From Pseudomonadota bacterium (GTDB lineage: Bacteria > Myxococcota_A > Polyangia > Polyangiales > Polyangiaceae), in NCBI GenBank assembly GCA_023423895.1, contig JAFAER010000118.1:1-28563 (forward strand): a DNA stretch of 28,563 bases, given 5' to 3'. Below are positions 22,858-28,563 of this stretch, in pieces. The notes under the pieces were generated by a model. The model was not told the DNA's origin and ran no database searches. It saw only the letters and a list, made by a program, of their open reading frames with translations. The first letter of the stretch is position 1. The number at the start of each line of letters is the position of its first letter. A program made the translations under genes and the position numbers.

Positions 22858-24177
22858 TCAGAGCTCGACGGACAGGCCGTAGGCGCGAGCGAGCGCCTCG
22901 GCAGGATGGATCGCCTCGCGATCGTTCTCCTTCAGGATGCGGAGTGCGGAGAGAGGACAGTCGGTCACGACGAGCTGGGGCTCGACGTTCTCGATCCCGC
23001 GAGCGAGCTTCTGCGCGTACTTCTTCCCCATCTCGTAGTACTGCGCCTTCATCCCCCACGTGCCGTCGACGGCCGAGCACTTCTCGACGATGTCGACCTC
23101 GGTGTCGGGCACGAGGCCGAGGATGCGGGCCCCTGGCGTGCCTATCTTCTGCGCCCGGAGGTGGCAGGCAGCGTGGTACGCGACCTTGCCGAGCGACGCG
23201 CTGAACTCCTTCACGAGCTTCTTCTCGCGCCGAAGCCGCTCGAGGAACTCCATGATGTCGAAGGTGGCCGCGGCGACCTTCTTGGCCTCGGGCGTGCCGA
23301 GCAGCTCCGGCCATTCCTTCTTGATCGTGTACGAGCACGTCGGCCCCGGAACGACGACGCGGTGCCCTTGCTCGACGAGCGGGAGGAGCTGCGCGACGTT
23401 GAAGCGGGCCTTGGCCTTCGCGGCGTCGATGTCGCCGCCGTCGAGGTTCGGCATTCCGCAGCACTCCTGCGGAGGACGCTCGACCGAGAACCCGTTCTTC
23501 TCGAGGACGCGCACCGTCGCAGCCGCCATGCGCGGGAAGTTGTAGTCGCCCGTGCACGTCGCGAAGATCGCCACCTTGCCGGCGGAGCCTGCCTCCGGCA
23601 GCGGCTCGTGCTTCTTCCACCAGCGCTCGAACGGCTGCGCCGCGAACTTCGGGAGCGGGAACTCGCTGGAGATGCCGAGGACCTTCTCGTTCACCTTGCG
23701 AAGCAGCCGCTGCTCGTTGATCAGATTCGTCAGCGGCGCGAGCGGCCCCGACATCGTCATGCCGAGCCGTCCCGGCTCTCCGAGGGCCTTGTCCTGCAGC
23801 GTGACCTCCTTGCGTTTGGCTCGCTGTGCCTTCTCGCGCATCGCGAGGCGAGGGAAGTCGACGAGCCAGTGGTGCCCCTGATCCGGCGTGTAGGGGCACT
23901 CGATGAAGCACATCTTGCACTGCCAGCAGAGGTCGACCACGGACGCGAAGTCCTTGTCGTCGAGCAGCTCCGCACCGTCGGCACCTCGGCCTTCGATGTC
24001 ACGATCGACGCGCGCGAACAGGTCGGGAAAGCTCCCGCAGAAGTTCACGCACATCCGGCACGAGTGGCAGATCTCGAAGACGCGCTTCAGCTCGCCTTCG
24101 AGGTCGCGTTCATCCCAGTACCGGGCGTCGTTCGGATCGAACGCAGGAGGCCGCACAGGCTTCGGGTTGATCTTCAT
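22858..24177 (-). CDS. GlpC/HdrD-like Fe-S oxidoreductase subunit with CCG domains
   Basis: A 439-residue soluble protein. Two [4Fe-4S] ferredoxin-type motifs lie near the N-terminus: Cys37/40/43/47 and Cys84/87/90/94. A full CCG domain follows (Cys208 in ATCTGD, Cys239-Cys240-Gly, Cys281). The second CCG domain is partial: Cys338 in HAACHL and Cys407 remain, but the CCG is replaced by EKCSAVDGTWGM (Cys367). This resembles the anaerobic glycerol-3-phosphate dehydrogenase subunit C and the heterodisulfide reductase D subunit, which carry electrons or bind unusual clusters. No flavoprotein subunit is adjacent, so it probably does something else with DUF3501 and rubrerythrin. GAGG lies 9 bases before the ATG, and a heptamer array is immediately upstream. 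Confidence 0.9.
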   Translation of the reverse strand: MKINPKPVRPPAFDPNDARYWDERDLEGELKRVFEICHSCRMCVNFCGSFPDLFARVDRDIEGRGADGAELLDDKDFASVVDLCWQCKMCFIECPYTPDQGHHWLVDFPRLAMREKAQRAKRKEVTLQDKALGEPGRLGMTMSGPLAPLTNLINEQRLLRKVNEKVLGISSEFPLPKFAAQPFERWWKKHEPLPEAGSAGKVAIFATCTGDYNFPRMAAATVRVLEKNGFSVERPPQECCGMPNLDGGDIDAAKAKARFNVAQLLPLVEQGHRVVVPGPTCSYTIKKEWPELLGTPEAKKVAAATFDIMEFLERLRREKKLVKEFSASLGKVAYHAACHLRAQKIGTPGARILGLVPDTEVDIVEKCSAVDGTWGMKAQYYEMGKKYAQKLARGIENVEPQLVVTDCPLSALRILKENDREAIHPAEALARAYGLSVEL

Positions 24178-24193
24178 GGGCTCGGACCTCGGA

Positions 24194-24228
24194 GGCCTCA
24201 GGCCTCAGGCCTCAGGCTTCAGGCTAGA
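24194..24228. repeat. heptamer array, locus 3 left arm (GGCCTCA x3 plus variants)
   Basis: Units GGCCTCA three times, GGCTTCA and GGCTAGA, ending 17 bases upstream of the Fe-S protein start (minus strand). Bases 24196-24215 are a perfect 20-bp inverted match to 24434-24453. Read in the direction of the gene the units are TGAGGCC. Confidence 0.95.
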
Positions 24229-24356
24229 CGGGCTGCTTGCGGTCGAGATCGTCTCGACCGCGGTACTGGCGGGGTGACGGGCCTCCGTCCTCGGCGTCAA
24301 CGCGCTTGGGCGCGCCCTCGGCCAGACGAGGGCGGGAGACCGAGCCCGCGCACGCC

Positions 24357-24414
24357 TGGCAAAGAGAGCGTGGCAAAGAGAGCGTGGCAAAGAGAGCCTG
24401 GCGCGAAGAGAGCC
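24357..24414. repeat. 14-bp tandem repeat between the locus 3 arms
   Basis: Three units of TGGCAAAGAGAGCG (24357-24398; the third ends in C) and a degenerate fourth of 16 bases (24399-24414). The unit length is twice seven. The interval 24178-24504 is over 300 bases without a gene and is filled by this array, the two heptamer arms and a short unstructured stretch (24229-24356). No coding frame is convincing there. Confidence 0.9.
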
Positions 24415-24433
24415 GAGGATGGACGACCGCCAA

Positions 24434-24475
24434 CTGAGGCCTGAGGCCTGAGGTCTGAGGCCTGAGGAGGCCTCA
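24434..24475. repeat. heptamer array, locus 3 right arm (TGAGGCC x4 plus inverted unit)
   Basis: Units TGAGGCC, TGAGGCC, TGAGGTC and TGAGGCC (24435-24462) are followed by CTGAGGAGGCCTCAG, so the last unit faces an inverted GGCCTCA (24469-24475). It lies 30 bases downstream of the rubrerythrin stop. The terminal hairpin could also help end transcription of that gene. Confidence 0.95.
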
Positions 24476-24504
24476 GACCCCGGAGACTCCGACGCATCAA
24501 CGGC

Positions 24505-24927
24505 TCACTTCAGCGTATCGAGCATCTTCTGGAAACGACCCGCGTGGCTCTTCTCGGCCTTGGCGAGCGTCTCGAACCACTCGGCGATGTCGTCGAAGCC
24601 TTCGTCTCGCGCGGCCTTCGCCATGCTCGGGTACATCGTCTCGTACTCGTGCGTCTCGCCGGCGATGGAAGCCTTGAGGTTCTTCTCCGTGTTGCCGATC
24701 GGCAGGCCCGTCGCTGGATCTCCGACCTGAGCGAGGTACTTCAGGTGGCCGTGCGCGTGGCCGGTCTCGCCGTCCGCCGTCTCCTTGAAGTTGCCAGCGA
24801 TCTCGGGCAGGCCCTCGATGTCGGCGACCTGTGCAAAGTACAGATAGCGGCGGTTCGCCTGCGACTCTCCGGCGAATGCATCCTTGAGGTTCTGGTGGGT
24901 CTTCGTCCCATTCAGCGACTTGGCCAT
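24505..24927 (-). CDS. rbr: rubrerythrin-like di-iron protein without rubredoxin domain
   Basis: A 140-residue four-helix di-iron protein. The ATG at 24927 is preceded by AAAAGGAGAG, a strong ribosome binding site. Di-iron ligand motifs are visible: AGESQANRRY (helix 1), ADGETGHAHGHL (helix 2), AGETHEYE (helix 3) and AEKSHAGRF (helix 4). The C-terminal rubredoxin domain with CxxC pairs is absent, and the protein ends soon after helix 4. Rubrerythrins reduce hydrogen peroxide to water using NAD(P)H-derived electrons; this short form needs an external electron donor, for which the Fe-S protein downstream is a candidate. It lies 21 bases after a Fur-family regulator, so it is probably in one operon with it. 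Confidence 0.93.
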   Translation of the reverse strand: MAKSLNGTKTHQNLKDAFAGESQANRRYLYFAQVADIEGLPEIAGNFKETADGETGHAHGHLKYLAQVGDPATGLPIGNTEKNLKASIAGETHEYETMYPSMAKAARDEGFDDIAEWFETLAKAEKSHAGRFQKMLDTLK

Positions 24928-24948
24928 TTCTCTCTCCTTTTCTCGGAC

Positions 24949-25368
24949 TCACGCGCAGCGGCCACAGAGACCGCGATAGGTTCGTTCCTCGATGCGGACT
25001 TCGAAGTGGAACTCTCGTTCGATGCTCGTTCTCAGTGAAGGTGACGGGGGAGGAGCCGGAAGGTCGACGACGAGCCCGCACGAATCGCAGACGGCGTGGT
25101 GGTGCGGGGTCGTGTTCGGGTCGAAGCGGACGGCCGAACCGAGGCGAAGCGAGCCGACCATGCCCAGCTTCGCGAGCGCGTCGAGCGTGTTGTAGACGGT
25201 CGCGAAGCTCATCGTCGGGAACGCCGGACGAAGGCGGTCGAACAGCTCGTGGGCCGTGGGATGCGTGCAGTCGTCTGCGAGCTCGCGCACGATCGCCATG
25301 CGTTGCGGCGTGAGCTTCATCCCCGCACGCTTGAGCTCTGCCAGCACGAGATCGGACCGGGCCTGCAT
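24949..25368 (-). CDS. Fur family transcriptional regulator, PerR-like by context
   Basis: A 139-residue regulator. The start at 25368 gives the usual Fur length; longer frames upstream look non-coding. The winged-helix DNA-binding domain runs to about residue 82 (KLTPQRMAIVREL, recognition helix in SFATVYNTLDALAKLG). The metal and dimer domain has HHH (89-91), the structural-zinc cysteines Cys94/Cys97 (AVCDSCG) and a second pair Cys135/Cys138 at the C-terminus. This fits PerR/Fur/Zur types. Its coupling to rubrerythrin suggests a peroxide or iron response. A Fur-box-like sequence lies over its own promoter, suggesting autoregulation. The metal bound cannot be read from the sequence. Confidence 0.93.
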   Translation of the reverse strand: MQARSDLVLAELKRAGMKLTPQRMAIVRELADDCTHPTAHELFDRLRPAFPTMSFATVYNTLDALAKLGMVGSLRLGSAVRFDPNTTPHHHAVCDSCGLVVDLPAPPPSPSLRTSIEREFHFEVRIEERTYRGLCGRCA

Positions 25369-25378
25369 CGAGAACCAA

Positions 25379-25407
25379 ACGTTAATGAGAACCATTCCAA
25401 ACTGCAA
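25379..25407 (-). promoter_or_regulatory. promoter with Fur-box-like operator for the fur-rubrerythrin operon
   Basis: On the minus strand TTGCAG (plus-strand 25402-25407) and TAACGT (25379-25384) are 17 bases apart. Between them lies AATGGTTCTCATT (plus-strand 25384-25396), with AATG/CATT arms close to the core of Fur boxes. A second copy of TGGTTCTC follows 17 bases further down, just before the start codon. The implied leader is only about 4 bases. Confidence 0.5.
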
Positions 25408-25603
25408 CCGTGCCCGGGGCGCGCCTTCTCGCTCGCGCGGATGACGCTCGGGCGCGCGCACATCGGCCCGGACGTCGCGTCGGACCCGCGCAGGCCCCAT
25501 AGGGCCAGGCGCGTTGGCAGCCAGGGCGAGTCGGCTCACGCCGGCGCGTTACGACGAACGCGCGGCACGCTGCTCACACGATGGCCGGCAGCCCGTCAGC
25601 GAC

Positions 25604-27478
25604 TCAGGGCTTCTTGCGACCGCCGAGGACGGCGAGCTTGAAATACGAGAGCTGGCTCTTGGCGGCTTCCTTGAGGACGCCGAGCTTGTCCTCGGCGCGT
25701 GGCGCCTTCCGCTGTGTGAGCTCGCCGCTCTCGTAGAGCTCGCGGGTCTTCGCGCGTTGGAGCTTGCCGCTCGACGTCTTCGGCAGCACGCCGGGAGCGA
25801 GCGGCACGACGTCGTCGAGCGTCAGCCCCATGCCTTCCTGTACGAGCTTCCGGACAGCCTGGACGATCGCGTGCTTCTCCTGCGCGAGGTCTTTGGCCTC
25901 CGCGGTGCGCGCGGCGTCCTGGCACTCGAACGCCACCACGACGCGTTCGCGATCGCGCTCGATGTTGTCGCGCGCGCCGAACGCGATGACGTTGCCCTTG
26001 CGCACGCCTTCGGCGCGGCTGGCCTCCCACTCGATGTCCTGCGGGTAGTAGTTCCGCCCGTTGACGATGATGACTTCCTTCGAGCGACCGCAGATGTACA
26101 CGCGTCCCTCGTGGAGGAACCCGAGGTCGCCCGTCTTGAGCCAGCCGCCTGCGAACGTCTCGCGCGTCCGCTCGGCATCCTCCCAGTAGCCCTTCATCAC
26201 GCTCGGGCCCTTGATCCGGAGCTCGCCGACCTTGTCCTCGGGAAGGCGAGCGTCGCCCGTCGTGTCGTCGGGTGTGAATGCCGCGATCTCGTGGAGCGGG
26301 AACTGCGGACCGCACGAGACGAGGCGCACGGCGCGCGGATCGTCCTCCGGGACGGGTCTGGCCGTGTTCTCGCTCCAGAGCGTCTCGCCGTCGACCGACA
26401 GCGTCTTCATGCCTTCGCCGAGCTCGGTGAACGAGATCGCGAGCGACGACTCGGCCATTCCGTACGAGGGAAGGAGAGCCGTCTTCTTGAAGCCGACTCC
26501 GGCGAACTTCTCTGCGAACGCCTCGAGCGTCTCCGGGCGGATCGGCTCGGCGCCACAACCGGCGACGCGCCACGAGGACAGGTCGATGTTCTCGAGCTCG
26601 CGCTCGCGGATCCGCTTCACGCAGAGCGCGAACGCGAAGTTGGGCGCGTAGGCGATCGTCCCCTTGTGGCGCGTGAACGCCTGGAGCCACGAGATGGGCC
26701 GCTTCAAGAAGAGCAGCGGCGGCAGGAACACGATCGGAATGCGGTGCACGACGGGCGACAGCACGAAGCCGATGAGCCCCATGTCGTGGTACAGCGGCAG
26801 CCACGAGATACCCCTGTCTTCGGGCGTCGCCTTGAGGCCGTCCTGCATGATGCAGCGGACGTTGGCCATCAGGTTCTCGTGCGTGAGCGTGACGCCCTTC
26901 GGTCGCGAGGTCGATCCGCTCGTGTACTGGAGGAACGCGACGTCGCTCGGATCGATCTTCTCGGGTCGGAGCGTCTCGAGCGATTCGCGGATGGCCTCGA
27001 CGGCGACGACTTGTTCGAGCGACGGCGCCGACGCCTGGACGGTGCCGAGGAGTCGCTTGATCTGCGCCGTCGTCACGAGCGCTCGGGCGCCGCTCTTCGC
27101 GACGATGTGGCGCGTGTTGTCGAGGTAGCCCTGGAGCTGGCCGAGGCCGAGCGGCGGGTAGATCGGGACGGGCACGATGCCGGCCCGGATCGCACCGAAG
27201 AAGCAGAGGACGAAGTCCTCGTTTGCTGGACAGATGAGCGCGACGCGGTCGCCCTTCTTCAAGCCGAGCGCTTGAAGGGCTCCGCCGTAGCGAGCGCTCG
27301 CTCGTTCGAGCGCGGTGTACGAGAAGGACGCCTCGCTCGTCGACCCGGCGCCCGGGTGCTCCGCACGGTTGCCGAAGCCGGGGACTCCGTCTTCGGAGAC
27401 GAAGCGAAACCCGAGCGTCGGATCCGCCTTGGCGGCGTCTTCGATCGCTGCAGCAAGCGTCGGGAAGTTCGGGCCCAT
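25604..27478 (-). CDS. fatty-acyl-AMP ligase (FAAL)
   Basis: A 624-residue adenylate-forming enzyme that activates fatty acids as acyl-AMP. The start at 27478 gives PNFPTLAAAIEDAA; a longer frame upstream is Arg/Pro-rich and not typical. Signature motifs are YTSGSTSRPKG (185-195), LPLYHDMGLIG (227-237), SYGMAESSLA (338-347), LKTGDLG, GRNYYPQDIE and the catalytic lysine in TSSGK (Lys572). LYHDMGLIG and NYYPQDIE are the FAAL form rather than that of acyl-CoA ligases, which FAALs avoid by an insertion in the C-terminal domain linker. FAALs usually pass acyl-AMP to an acyl carrier or polyketide synthase; none is visible here, so it is an orphan. The C-terminal tail is short and basic (GGRKKP). 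The 235 bases to the Fur gene hold no gene. Confidence 0.92.
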   Translation of the reverse strand: MGPNFPTLAAAIEDAAKADPTLGFRFVSEDGVPGFGNRAEHPGAGSTSEASFSYTALERASARYGGALQALGLKKGDRVALICPANEDFVLCFFGAIRAGIVPVPIYPPLGLGQLQGYLDNTRHIVAKSGARALVTTAQIKRLLGTVQASAPSLEQVVAVEAIRESLETLRPEKIDPSDVAFLQYTSGSTSRPKGVTLTHENLMANVRCIMQDGLKATPEDRGISWLPLYHDMGLIGFVLSPVVHRIPIVFLPPLLFLKRPISWLQAFTRHKGTIAYAPNFAFALCVKRIRERELENIDLSSWRVAGCGAEPIRPETLEAFAEKFAGVGFKKTALLPSYGMAESSLAISFTELGEGMKTLSVDGETLWSENTARPVPEDDPRAVRLVSCGPQFPLHEIAAFTPDDTTGDARLPEDKVGELRIKGPSVMKGYWEDAERTRETFAGGWLKTGDLGFLHEGRVYICGRSKEVIIVNGRNYYPQDIEWEASRAEGVRKGNVIAFGARDNIERDRERVVVAFECQDAARTAEAKDLAQEKHAIVQAVRKLVQEGMGLTLDDVVPLAPGVLPKTSSGKLQRAKTRELYESGELTQRKAPRAEDKLGVLKEAAKSQLSYFKLAVLGGRKKP

Positions 27479-27482
27479 TCGA

Positions 27483-27493
27483 AGAACGGTTCT
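27483..27493. promoter_or_regulatory. 11-bp palindrome AGAACGGTTCT ahead of the FAAL start
   Basis: A perfect inverted repeat AGAAC-G-GTTCT lies 4 bases upstream of the FAAL start codon on the minus strand, where TGATAGAAC just upstream could be a -10 region. It may be an operator. Short palindromes occur by chance, so support is weak. Confidence 0.3.
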
Positions 27494-27670
27494 ATCAGAA
27501 TCTGGTCGCGGTTCGCGATCCGACGATGGCGGGCCTCTCGTGCGTTCGGGGGAGCCCCGGCCGGCGCCGACCGCGTTGACAGCGCCGGGACCGGCGGAGC
27601 TGGCGCGGGGGCGCACGGAACGGCGGCGCGGGAAACGGCGTCAGAGGCAAAAACGAACAGCCGACCGGCG
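27494..27670. other. intergenic stretch between divergent FAAL and small-protein genes
   Basis: The divergent interval 27479-27798 is over 300 bases. This central part is very G+C-rich, has no convincing gene on either strand and contains no repeat array. One TTGACA (about 27587) lacks a matching -10. The flanks hold a palindrome on the FAAL side and a hairpin plus promoter on the other. Confidence 0.4.
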
Positions 27671-27697
27671 AAAGGGCCGCGCCGGTGCGGCCCCTTT
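27671..27697. terminator. terminator-like hairpin next to the small-protein promoter
   Basis: AAAGGGCCGC (27671-27680) pairs with GCGGCCCCTTT (27687-27697) with one bulged C and a GCCGGT loop. It has an A-rich left foot and a T-rich right foot, but only 3 bases each. It overlaps the -35 element of the promoter at 27696, so it may be an operator or upstream insulator rather than a terminator. Confidence 0.4.
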
Positions 27698-27725
27698 GAC
27701 ATCCTCCTCGTGCCTTCGCGATACT
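27696..27725 (+). promoter_or_regulatory. sigma70-type promoter for the small protein-RluD pair
   Basis: A perfect -35 TTGACA (27696-27701), an 18-base spacer and -10 GATACT (27720-27725, 4 of 6). The predicted start is near 27732, leaving a leader of about 67 bases before ATG 27799. Confidence 0.65.
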
Positions 27726-27798
27726 GGCCGTCCGCATCTCGCTCGCGTCTCGTTCGTTGCGCGCGAGGGGCGGAATGCCTGGCTGAGGAGATTCAACG

Positions 27799-28062
27799 AT
27801 GCCGCTCATCGAGACCGAGGAAGCCGCCCGCCGTCTGGCCCGCGCGATCGCGAGCGATCTTTCGCTCTACAACGAAGAGAAGATCGTCAACGGCATCACG
27901 AACGACAACCTCTTCGAGACGCTCGCGGAGGAGATCGAGGAGGGCCGTGCGCTCTACAAGCGCCGCGTTGCGCCCGAGCTCTACCCGAAGAACTTCTACG
28001 ATCGGGCTCTCGTGGACATCCTCATCAAAGCCAAGGGCCACATCAAGTCGAGGATCTGGTAG
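27799..28062 (+). CDS. small conserved-looking helical protein, unknown function
   Basis: An 87-residue soluble protein. A strong GAGGAG lies 8 bases before the ATG and a promoter lies about 70 bases upstream, so the start is firm. It is helical and charged throughout, with two halves: ETEEAARRLARAIASDLSLYNEEKIVNGI and FETLAEEIEEGRALYKRRV, then a basic, aromatic C-terminus (YPKNFYDRALVDILIKAKGHIKSRIW). It has no cysteine, signal peptide or membrane segment. I recognise no named domain. It precedes an RluD-type gene by 91 bases and is probably cotranscribed with it, which might suggest a ribosome-related or housekeeping role. Confidence 0.85.
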   Translation: MPLIETEEAARRLARAIASDLSLYNEEKIVNGITNDNLFETLAEEIEEGRALYKRRVAPELYPKNFYDRALVDILIKAKGHIKSRIW

Positions 28063-28153
28063 CGCGACCACGCGCTTGCCACCGCCTGACTCGCCTGTCC
28101 GTCGGTCTCGTCTGGGACGCGCGTGAACCGGGCCGGACGAGGAAGCGAAGCCG

Positions 28154-28563
28154 ATGCGACCCATCCTCCTCGTCGTCCCGCGCGAAGCAGAGGGCACCCG
28201 GCTCGACCGGTTCCTTGCATCGACGCTTTCGGCGATGGACGGCGGACCGTCCCGCTCCGAGCTCCAGCGCTGGATCGAGCAAGGCGGCGTCAAGGTCGAC
28301 GGCGCGATCAAGAAGCCCTCGGAGAAGCTCCGCGAGGGAGCGCGGATCGACGTGCAGCCGCAGCCGCCGCCGCGCACGACCGCCATGGCGGACGCCGGCG
28401 TCGAGTTCGACGTCGTGTTCATGGACGACGCGGTCATCGTGCTCGACAAGCCTCCCGGGCTCGTCGTTCACCCCGCACGTGGGCACGAGAGCGGAACGCT
28501 CGTGAACGGGCTGCTCGCGCGAGGCGTGTTCGATCCGCCGGACGGTGAAGACGAGCTGGACGA
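28154..28563 (+). CDS. RluD-type 23S rRNA pseudouridine synthase (5' part, truncated by window end)
   Basis: An open frame from ATG 28154 runs off the window after 136 codons. The product begins with an S4-type RNA-binding domain (GTRLDRFLASTLSAM, SRSELQRWIEQGGVKVDG, PSEKLREGARI, residues about 14-70). It continues into the catalytic-domain opening VIVLDKPPGLVVHPARGHESGTLVNGLL, the RluA/RluC/RluD family signature. The catalytic Asp (in HRLDxxTSG) would lie beyond the window. RluD isomerises three uridines in helix 69 of 23S rRNA; RluC is another possibility. A few extra residues (PSRSE region and RTTAMADAG) look like insertions. No strong ribosome binding site is visible (GGAAGCGAAGCCG). Confidence 0.88.
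   Translation, partial: MRPILLVVPREAEGTRLDRFLASTLSAMDGGPSRSELQRWIEQGGVKVDGAIKKPSEKLREGARIDVQPQPPPRTTAMADAGVEFDVVFMDDAVIVLDKPPGLVVHPARGHESGTLVNGLLARGVFDPPDGEDELD

Noticed and set aside
1..28563. tRNA, rRNA, riboswitch or phage genes
   Set aside because: No cloverleaf, rRNA segment, known riboswitch core, integrase or structural phage gene was recognised in the gaps. A dedicated covariance-model search would be decisive.

Overview
The window is dense, G+C-rich DNA with short intergenic gaps. Its gene content points to a Gram-negative member of Myxococcota, most likely class Polyangia. The evidence is a GltE/GltG-type gliding or spore-coat gene set, several lipoproteins and outer-membrane barrels, a dual-receiver hybrid histidine kinase, an orphan fatty-acyl-AMP ligase and a composite OPX/beta-barrel polysaccharide export pair. 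The genus is not determined. No tRNA, rRNA, CRISPR array, transposase or phage gene was seen.

Layout: (1) 3-4541 (+) is a Glt/Nfs-type trans-envelope cluster: the 3' end of an unrecognised gene, a TPR lipoprotein (GltE-like), an 80-residue exported protein, a three-helix TolQ/ExbB-like protein and an FHA-like/AgmX-PglI protein (GltG-like). It ends in a double hairpin. (2) 4828-9817 (+) starts at a strong sigma70-type promoter and encodes an exported helical protein, an outer-membrane beta-barrel, a short OPX lipoprotein, a type I asparaginase and a cysteine synthase. (3) 9835-13597 (-) holds a di-haem cytochrome c peroxidase-like lipoprotein, a PaaG-like crotonase and an AI-2E family permease. 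(4) 13721-16476 (+) holds an AAC(3)-I-like acetyltransferase, MazG and RlmN. (5) 16611-19659 (+) is a tightly coupled set: outer-membrane protein, Cys-rich lipoprotein, lipoprotein and a divergent Lgt-family protein lacking usual active-site residues. (6) 19793-21775 (+) is a REC-PAS-HK-REC hybrid kinase. (7) 21791-25368 (-) is a Fur/PerR regulator, rubrerythrin, a GlpC/HdrD-like Fe-S protein, a DUF3501 protein and a thioesterase, which reads as an oxidative-stress or redox unit. (8) 25604-27478 (-) is an orphan fatty-acyl-AMP ligase. (9) 27799-28563 (+) is a small conserved-looking protein and the 5' part of an RluD-type pseudouridine synthase.

The most unusual signal is not a gene. Four intergenic sites carry tandem arrays of one degenerate heptamer (consensus near CTGRRNY, or GGCYYCA on the other strand). 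Three sites carry two arrays as an inverted pair with the same left/right polarity, giving perfect inverted repeats of 30, 19 and 20 bp. One pair encloses the AAC(3)-I-like gene. The arrays sit next to start or stop codons and in some cases supply Shine-Dalgarno-like bases or the stop codon. A second candidate system is the operon pairing client-like lipoproteins with a divergent Lgt. A third is the placement of a TolQ-like protein and a polysaccharide translocon beside the GltG-like complex.
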